The position numbers and the translations under genes are program-made. DNA of 8,510 bases. Source: JAXHTH01 sp034211115 (GTDB lineage: Bacteria > Planctomycetota > Phycisphaerae > Phycisphaerales > SM1A02). The DNA lies in NCBI GenBank assembly GCA_034211115.1, contig JAXHTH010000229.1, positions 1-8,510 on the forward strand, read 5' to 3'. Shown here one piece after another: positions 5,202 to 8,510 of the stretch. Under the pieces are notes generated by a model. That model had not been told where the DNA came from. It did no database searches and saw nothing but the letters and a program-made list of their open reading frames with translations. Position 1 is the first letter of the stretch; each line of letters opens with the position of its first letter.

Positions 5202-7682
5202 TCACCGCGGCCGCACCGGCGTGCGCTTGAAGTCGTCGTGGTTGAACGGCATGTGCAGGTTCGGGTCGTCATCCTCGCGGTTCGTGAAGTAGTAATGCCC
5301 GTCGGGGGTGACCCAGCGATACCGGTACTCGTTCGTGTCCCGCTCGACCTCGTTGGTGTACGGATTGACGAAGTCCTCCTGGCCGGTGAGGACGAGGTAG
5401 TTCTCGTAATTGATCTCCTCGTTGGTGCGCCGCCGGTTCTCGGCGATCTCGCGTGAGATGCGATGAATCTCCCGCTGGGTTTCGAGGACGATGTCGCAGC
5501 GCTCCCGCTGTCCGCCCGCCTCGGCCATCACCCACCGCGGGTTGAGCTGCACGGAATAGCGCATGATGTCCAGCACGGGCCGCCAGCGTTCGAACTCGGT
5601 CGCCGGGGCGCGGAAGGCAAGGGTATCCTTGTTGCCCCAGATGAACGCGGCGGGCATGTCGACGATGGCGGTGACGAGCAGCTCGCGGTAGCGCACGCCG
5701 TCCTCGGTGTACTCGACGAGCGCGCCGGCGGCGTCGAAGCTCATCGCGGCCTGCGGCCCGCCGATCTGCGTCAGCATCGTGTTCGTGTCGCCGCACGCCT
5801 CCCGGTAGACACGGACGAGTTCCGGCACTTTGCGCACCTCGAGAAATCTCACGTTCGTCGACCGCGGGCGAAGATTGGGCAGCAGCGCCTGGAGGAACTC
5901 CTCGGCGCTGAGGATCGCCATCACCTGCGCGCCCTGGTAGACGCTGCCGGGCGGGAAGGCCCCGGCCCCGATCCCGACGTGCGCATAGACGATGTCGGGC
6001 AGGCGGTGAAGCATCACCGTGCCCCCTTCATCGCGCTTGAAGGCGATGTCGATCTTGGCTTCGATCGCGTTGAGCGGGCCGCCCGCCTCCGCCGCGTTGA
6101 CGCGGAAGATCCCCCCTTCCGTGCGCCAGCCGTCCGGGACGAGGATCGAGAAGGCGTTCTCGCGCGGTTCGTTGACGCGATGAAAGGCGATGGGCGGGAG
6201 GCCGGCTTCGGCCTCTTCAGGCTTCCCCCGCCCCGCCGGCGGCGGCTGGTCCTGCTCCGGTCTCTCCTCCCGCGGCTGCAACCGGTGCTCCCCCGCGGGG
6301 GGCGGCCGACGCCGCTGGGGCGGGGCCGGCTGGCGCTGCCCGCCGGGGCCGACGGACGGGCGCTGACCGTCGCCGCGCCGCGATCGACCGCCGACATCGT
6401 CCACGACGCCGGCGGCCGGTTCGGTGACCTGCAGAAACGCCATTTCGCCGTCGAGCACGTAGGCAACGGGCTCGCCCGTCCATTCGTCGAACTGCTCGAG
6501 ACGCATTCGCACGGGGCCCTCGAACTTGAGCATGAACGGCACGCCGACATCCAGCGGCAGATCGATCTGAACGGCGGCGGAGAACTCGGCGGGCCGGCCG
6601 TCCAGATCCACCGGGCCCTCGAACCGTCCTTTCAGATACGCGGTGCGCAGCCCGACCGGGCCGGTGGCGATGCGGTCGACCTTCAGCTCGAGCCGGCCGC
6701 CGCGCACATCGAGATCGCGCAGGCGCCGGGCAAGATCCTGACCTTCGTATCGCCACGTCTGGCCGGTCTTCATCTTTTCCGCGGGCCAGAGATCGAAAGT
6801 CAGCGGCACGCCCACGAGGTCCGGGGCGGGATCGCCCGCCGCACGCCCGGTCTCCGCGTCGACGACACGCGTCTCGCGCGGACCGAAGTTGACGGTGTAG
6901 GCGCTTCCCTCCGGCAGCAGTTGTTCGTGATACGGCTCGCCCGTCTCCGGGTCGCGTCCTTTGATTTCGGCCTTGCCGACTTCGCGACGGGCCTTCGTGA
7001 TGAGCGGGCCGTCCGCGTCCATCACCTGCTCGAGGAATTCGACGCCGGCGACTTCCTGAAAGATGATCTCCCCGCTCCCGGTCTGGATGGCGCCCTTGAA
7101 GGCCGTCGTGCAGGTGACGCGGAACTCCCAGCCGGGTCTGATCTGGGCTGATCGCGGCGCGGGTTGGGTCCCGCGCGACGCGGTCCGCTCCGGCGGCGGG
7201 CGCCTCTCGATGCCGGGGGTCGCGCGCAGGCCGGCGGGCGGTGACTCCGTTCGCGCCGCTTCCCCTGATGCGGTGGTGAAGGTGATCACCGTCGTCGGCA
7301 GCGGCACGAATCCCGCCGCGCTCATGAAGCCTTTCCTGCGATCGCTGTTGAGCTGAACGGCGTAGGTCGTCCCGGGCTCGAGCGAGTCGAGCTTCAGGAC
7401 GAAGGTCCGCCCGTCCAACCACGATGCGGCCTCCTCTCCCGCCGCGGGTGGGAACGGCAGATGCGCGTGCTCGATCAGCGACCAGGAGTTCTCCTTCATG
7501 TCGCGATCGAAGACGATCATGATCCGGCCCAGCGCGAGCGGGACGTCATCGGCGCCGTCCGCGGGGATCGAGCTCACGATCCGCGGCTCCTCGGCCGGTC
7601 CCGCCGTGCCGGAGGCGATCGGTCCCGGCAGGCAGGCGGCGAAAGTGATCGACGACAGAAAAGACACGAGGCGGGTGCGCAT
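5202..7682 (-). CDS. Large exported multidomain protein with an SbsA-like Ig domain (function unknown)
   Basis: The 826-residue product starts at ATG 7682-7680 with AAGGGG (7695-7690) seven bases upstream. A signal peptide spans residues 1 to about 28; FAAC (14-17) is a weak lipobox, so either a lipoprotein or a signal peptidase I substrate is possible. Residues 31-137 look like an SbsA/Big_5 Ig-like domain, with SSIPADGADDVP and VFDRDM (57-62). A variable linker (about 140-178) leads to a beta-rich region (about 178-418) with GQTWRYEG and repeated LDG turns. A Pro/Arg/Gln-rich linker follows (about 420-495), then a C-terminal region beginning FHRVNEPRENAFSILVPDGW and ending in Asn/Tyr-rich sequence (NPYTNEVERDTNEYRYRW). 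No catalytic motif is evident. It probably acts in the periplasm or envelope. It converges on the glycosyltransferase with a 30-base gap and no T-rich terminator. I do not recognise a named family for the whole. Confidence 0.85.
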   Translation of the reverse strand: MRTRLVSFLSSITFAACLPGPIASGTAGPAEEPRIVSSIPADGADDVPLALGRIMIVFDRDMKENSWSLIEHAHLPFPPAAGEEAASWLDGRTFVLKLDSLEPGTTYAVQLNSDRRKGFMSAAGFVPLPTTVITFTTASGEAARTESPPAGLRATPGIERRPPPERTASRGTQPAPRSAQIRPGWEFRVTCTTAFKGAIQTGSGEIIFQEVAGVEFLEQVMDADGPLITKARREVGKAEIKGRDPETGEPYHEQLLPEGSAYTVNFGPRETRVVDAETGRAAGDPAPDLVGVPLTFDLWPAEKMKTGQTWRYEGQDLARRLRDLDVRGGRLELKVDRIATGPVGLRTAYLKGRFEGPVDLDGRPAEFSAAVQIDLPLDVGVPFMLKFEGPVRMRLEQFDEWTGEPVAYVLDGEMAFLQVTEPAAGVVDDVGGRSRRGDGQRPSVGPGGQRQPAPPQRRRPPPAGEHRLQPREERPEQDQPPPAGRGKPEEAEAGLPPIAFHRVNEPRENAFSILVPDGWRTEGGIFRVNAAEAGGPLNAIEAKIDIAFKRDEGGTVMLHRLPDIVYAHVGIGAGAFPPGSVYQGAQVMAILSAEEFLQALLPNLRPRSTNVRFLEVRKVPELVRVYREACGDTNTMLTQIGGPQAAMSFDAAGALVEYTEDGVRYRELLVTAIVDMPAAFIWGNKDTLAFRAPATEFERWRPVLDIMRYSVQLNPRWVMAEAGGQRERCDIVLETQREIHRISREIAENRRRTNEEINYENYLVLTGQEDFVNPYTNEVERDTNEYRYRWVTPDGHYYFTNREDDDPNLHMPFNHDDFKRTPVRPR

Positions 7683-7746
7683 GGCGAGACCCCTTCAGGG
7701 AAGCAAACCAGCGTACTTGTCCCCGGCCGTCGAGTGCAAGGGATGC

Positions 7747-7763
7747 CGGCCGCGCCGCGGCCG
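7747..7763. promoter_or_regulatory. 17-base GC-only dyad upstream of the leftward secreted-protein gene
   Basis: CGGCCGCG and CGCGGCCG flank a central C, giving a perfect 8+1+8 inverted repeat, 65 bases upstream of the leftward start codon. It could be a protein-binding site or a structured piece of leader. Its all-G/C composition raises the odds of chance. Confidence 0.3.
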
Positions 7764-7921
7764 CGTCGGACGCGTGCCGGCGGGGCGGCAGCCGACCGCG
7801 GCGGACCGCGAATCTGCAGAGTCTGGGCGATCTGGGGGCCGTGCCGTCGCCGACCCGCTCACCGTCGTTGCCGTCGGACCGGTAAGAGTGACCATCTCGC
7901 TAACTCCAGCGCCCTTTTTTC

Positions 7922-7950
7922 TTTATCGCCCGTCGCGGGCGTCGTAGACT
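7922..7950 (+). promoter_or_regulatory. Candidate promoter for the C1 peptidase gene
   Basis: TAGACT (7945-7950, four of six) lies 17 bases after TTTATC (7922-7927, three of six), next to a T-rich tract. Transcription would start near 7957, giving a leader of about 95 bases. The match is modest, but it coincides with a perfect palindrome at the expected start site. Confidence 0.3.
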
Positions 7951-7952
7951 GC

Positions 7953-7966
7953 GAGCATCGATGCTC
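7953..7966. promoter_or_regulatory. Perfect 14-base palindrome at the expected peptidase transcription start
   Basis: GAGCATCGATGCTC is self-complementary over all 14 bases. It begins two bases after the candidate -10 box, a position where a bound repressor would block initiation. The regulator is unknown. Confidence 0.4.
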
Positions 7967-8010
7967 CGTCGGCATGGGTGGACGGAGGCGTCGGAGCCGA
8001 CGATCCGTCG
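7964..8010 (+). promoter_or_regulatory. Leader RNA with competing hairpins before the peptidase gene
   Basis: GACGGA (7981-7986) can pair with TCCGTC on either side. With the upstream copy it forms a seven-base stem (CTCCGTC 7964-7970 with GACGGAG 7981-7987, ten-base loop). With the downstream copy (8004-8009) it encloses an inner stem of CGTCGG (7989-7994) and CCGACG (7997-8002). A third stem, CGACG (7998-8002) with CGTCG (8006-8010), competes with the second. The ribosome site starts 27 bases later. A leader switch is possible but unproven; GC-rich RNA often folds in several ways. Confidence 0.3.
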
Positions 8011-8051
8011 CGGCCACCGGCGGGCCATCGTGACTGAGGAGGAGTAGCGGA

Positions 8052-8510
8052 ATGCGATATCCCATCGCACGATCGATGCAGGTGCGCCATCGCGGCGCCG
8101 CGATGCTGTTCGTCGCGGCCGCGGCGGCGCTTGCGGCGGGCACGGCGGTCGGGCAGCTCACGCCCGAAGACATCGAGGCACTGCGCGCGCGCGGCGAGCG
8201 GGAAGGATGGACCTTCACCGTCGGCGAGAACCCCGCCACCCACCGGCCGCGTCATCACCTGTGCGGCGCCGTCGAGCCGCCCGGATGGTGGCTGAAGGGA
8301 CGATTCGATCCCTGCACGCCGGGCCGCGACCTGCCCGAGGCCTTCGACTGGCGCGACTACGGCGCCTGCCCGCCCATCCGCAGCCAGTTGAGCTGCGGCG
8401 CGTGCTGGGCGTTTGCCGCCCTCGGGAGCATGGAGTGCGCGCTGCTCATCGACGAGGGCGTCGAGTTCGATCTGTCCGAGCAGTGGCTGGTGAGCTGCAC
8501 CAGCGCCGGC
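8052..8510 (+). CDS. Secreted papain-like C1 cysteine peptidase, N-terminal part
   Basis: The frame opens at ATG 8052 and runs 153 codons off the right edge. AGGAGG (8037-8042) lies nine bases upstream, and an in-frame TGA at 8031 rules out a longer reading. A signal peptide covers residues 1 to about 34 (hydrophobic core 16-33, Ala-rich, ending AVGQ), so the enzyme is exported. A short propeptide follows, with LTPEDIEALRARGEREGW (36-53), FTVGENPAT (55-63) and LCGAVEPPGWW (70-80), instead of a full I29 inhibitor domain. The mature domain begins near LPEAFDWRDYG (94-104). Gln112 (oxyanion hole) and Cys118 (nucleophile) are in QLSCGACWAF (112-121), and LSEQWLVSC (141-149) follows as in papain-family enzymes. 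The catalytic His and Asn lie beyond the window. Related bacterial proteins often carry C-terminal adhesion or dockerin-like domains, which cannot be checked here. Confidence 0.93.
   Translation, partial: MRYPIARSMQVRHRGAAMLFVAAAAALAAGTAVGQLTPEDIEALRARGEREGWTFTVGENPATHRPRHHLCGAVEPPGWWLKGRFDPCTPGRDLPEAFDWRDYGACPPIRSQLSCGACWAFAALGSMECALLIDEGVEFDLSEQWLVSCTSAG

Larger units (their letters stand above)
7683..8051. other. 369-base divergent intergenic region with palindromes and a candidate promoter
   Basis: No gene is supported here; open frames on either strand lack protein-like composition and recognisable motifs. The left part carries the leader of the leftward secreted-protein gene (ribosome site 7695-7690) and a GC-rich 17-base dyad (7747-7763). 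The centre has a pyrimidine tract (7912-7924) with six consecutive T. The right part has a weak promoter (7922-7950), a perfect 14-base palindrome (7953-7966), competing hairpins (7964-8010) and a strong ribosome site (8037-8042) for the peptidase. The leftward gene's promoter was not clearly identified. Confidence 0.6.

Noticed and set aside
5172..5224. Bidirectional terminator between the convergent genes
   Set aside because: GCACGC (5186-5191) can pair with GCGTGC (5219-5224), but the stem is short, lies partly in coding sequence and has no T tract on either strand.
3890..5230. Second plus-strand frame overlapping the glycosyltransferase
   Set aside because: Arg/Pro/His-rich out-of-frame reading with no recognisable motif.
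5463..7151. Long plus-strand open frame (562 codons) opposite the exported protein
   Set aside because: It has shadow composition rich in Arg, His and Gly, no signal or domain, while the minus-strand frame has a signal peptide and an Ig-like domain.
7735..7752. Sigma-54-like element on the minus strand upstream of the exported-protein gene
   Set aside because: A TTGCA segment is present, but the preceding GG is 8 or 12 bases away instead of 10, so the spacing is wrong.
7898..7920. CGCT/AGCG stem followed by a T run as a plus-strand terminator
   Set aside because: The stem is only four bases, three C separate it from the T run, and no plus-strand gene ends upstream.
7927..7941. CGCCCG-TCG-CGGGCG hairpin as a terminator
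   Set aside because: The T-rich stretch lies before it on the plus strand and no T tract follows on either strand; it falls within the candidate promoter spacer.

Overview
The window is one stretch of GC-rich bacterial DNA with six protein-coding genes, two of them cut by the window edges, in three regulatory neighbourhoods. No RNA gene, insertion sequence, CRISPR array or phage gene was seen. The gene content suggests a planctomycete, perhaps Phycisphaerae: a ThuA-like protein next to a Gfo/Idh/MocA oxidoreductase, a secreted bacterial C1 (papain-like) peptidase, and long secreted proteins with SbsA-type Ig-like domains. This assignment is an inference from composition and gene families; no marker gene is present.

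Region 1 (1-1384). A leftward gene is cut at the left edge and looks like the N-terminus of a GAF-containing sigma-54-dependent activator. It is divergent from a TauE/SafE (TSUP) family membrane transporter starting at 467. The 253-base gap holds a near-consensus sigma-54 promoter (352-367) facing the transporter. Upstream lie an AT-rich pair of 42-base-phased direct repeats (239-298) and a perfect dyad (314-326), where upstream activator sites would be expected. The likely picture is a local activator driving an anion-export gene.

Region 2 (1385-5171). A perfect TTGACA -35 box, a 17-base spacer and a TTTACT -10 box precede three rightward genes: a ThuA-like protein, a Gfo/Idh/MocA NAD(P)-dependent sugar oxidoreductase, and a GT-B glycosyltransferase related to glycogen/starch synthases. 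A perfect 10-base palindrome fills the part of the spacer next to the -10 box and is a natural operator candidate. In rhizobia ThuA/ThuB act in trehalose use through a 3-keto sugar, so the cluster may handle a keto sugar or glucoside linked to glucan or disaccharide synthesis. The glycosyltransferase link is inference.

Region 3 (5202-8510). A leftward gene encodes an 826-residue exported protein: signal peptide, SbsA-like Ig domain, a beta-rich middle region, a Pro/Arg-rich linker and a distinct C-terminal domain. It converges on the glycosyltransferase with only a 30-base gap. Divergent from it, across a 369-base gap rich in perfect palindromes and possible alternative RNA hairpins, starts a secreted papain-like C1 cysteine peptidase cut off by the right edge just after its active-site cysteine.
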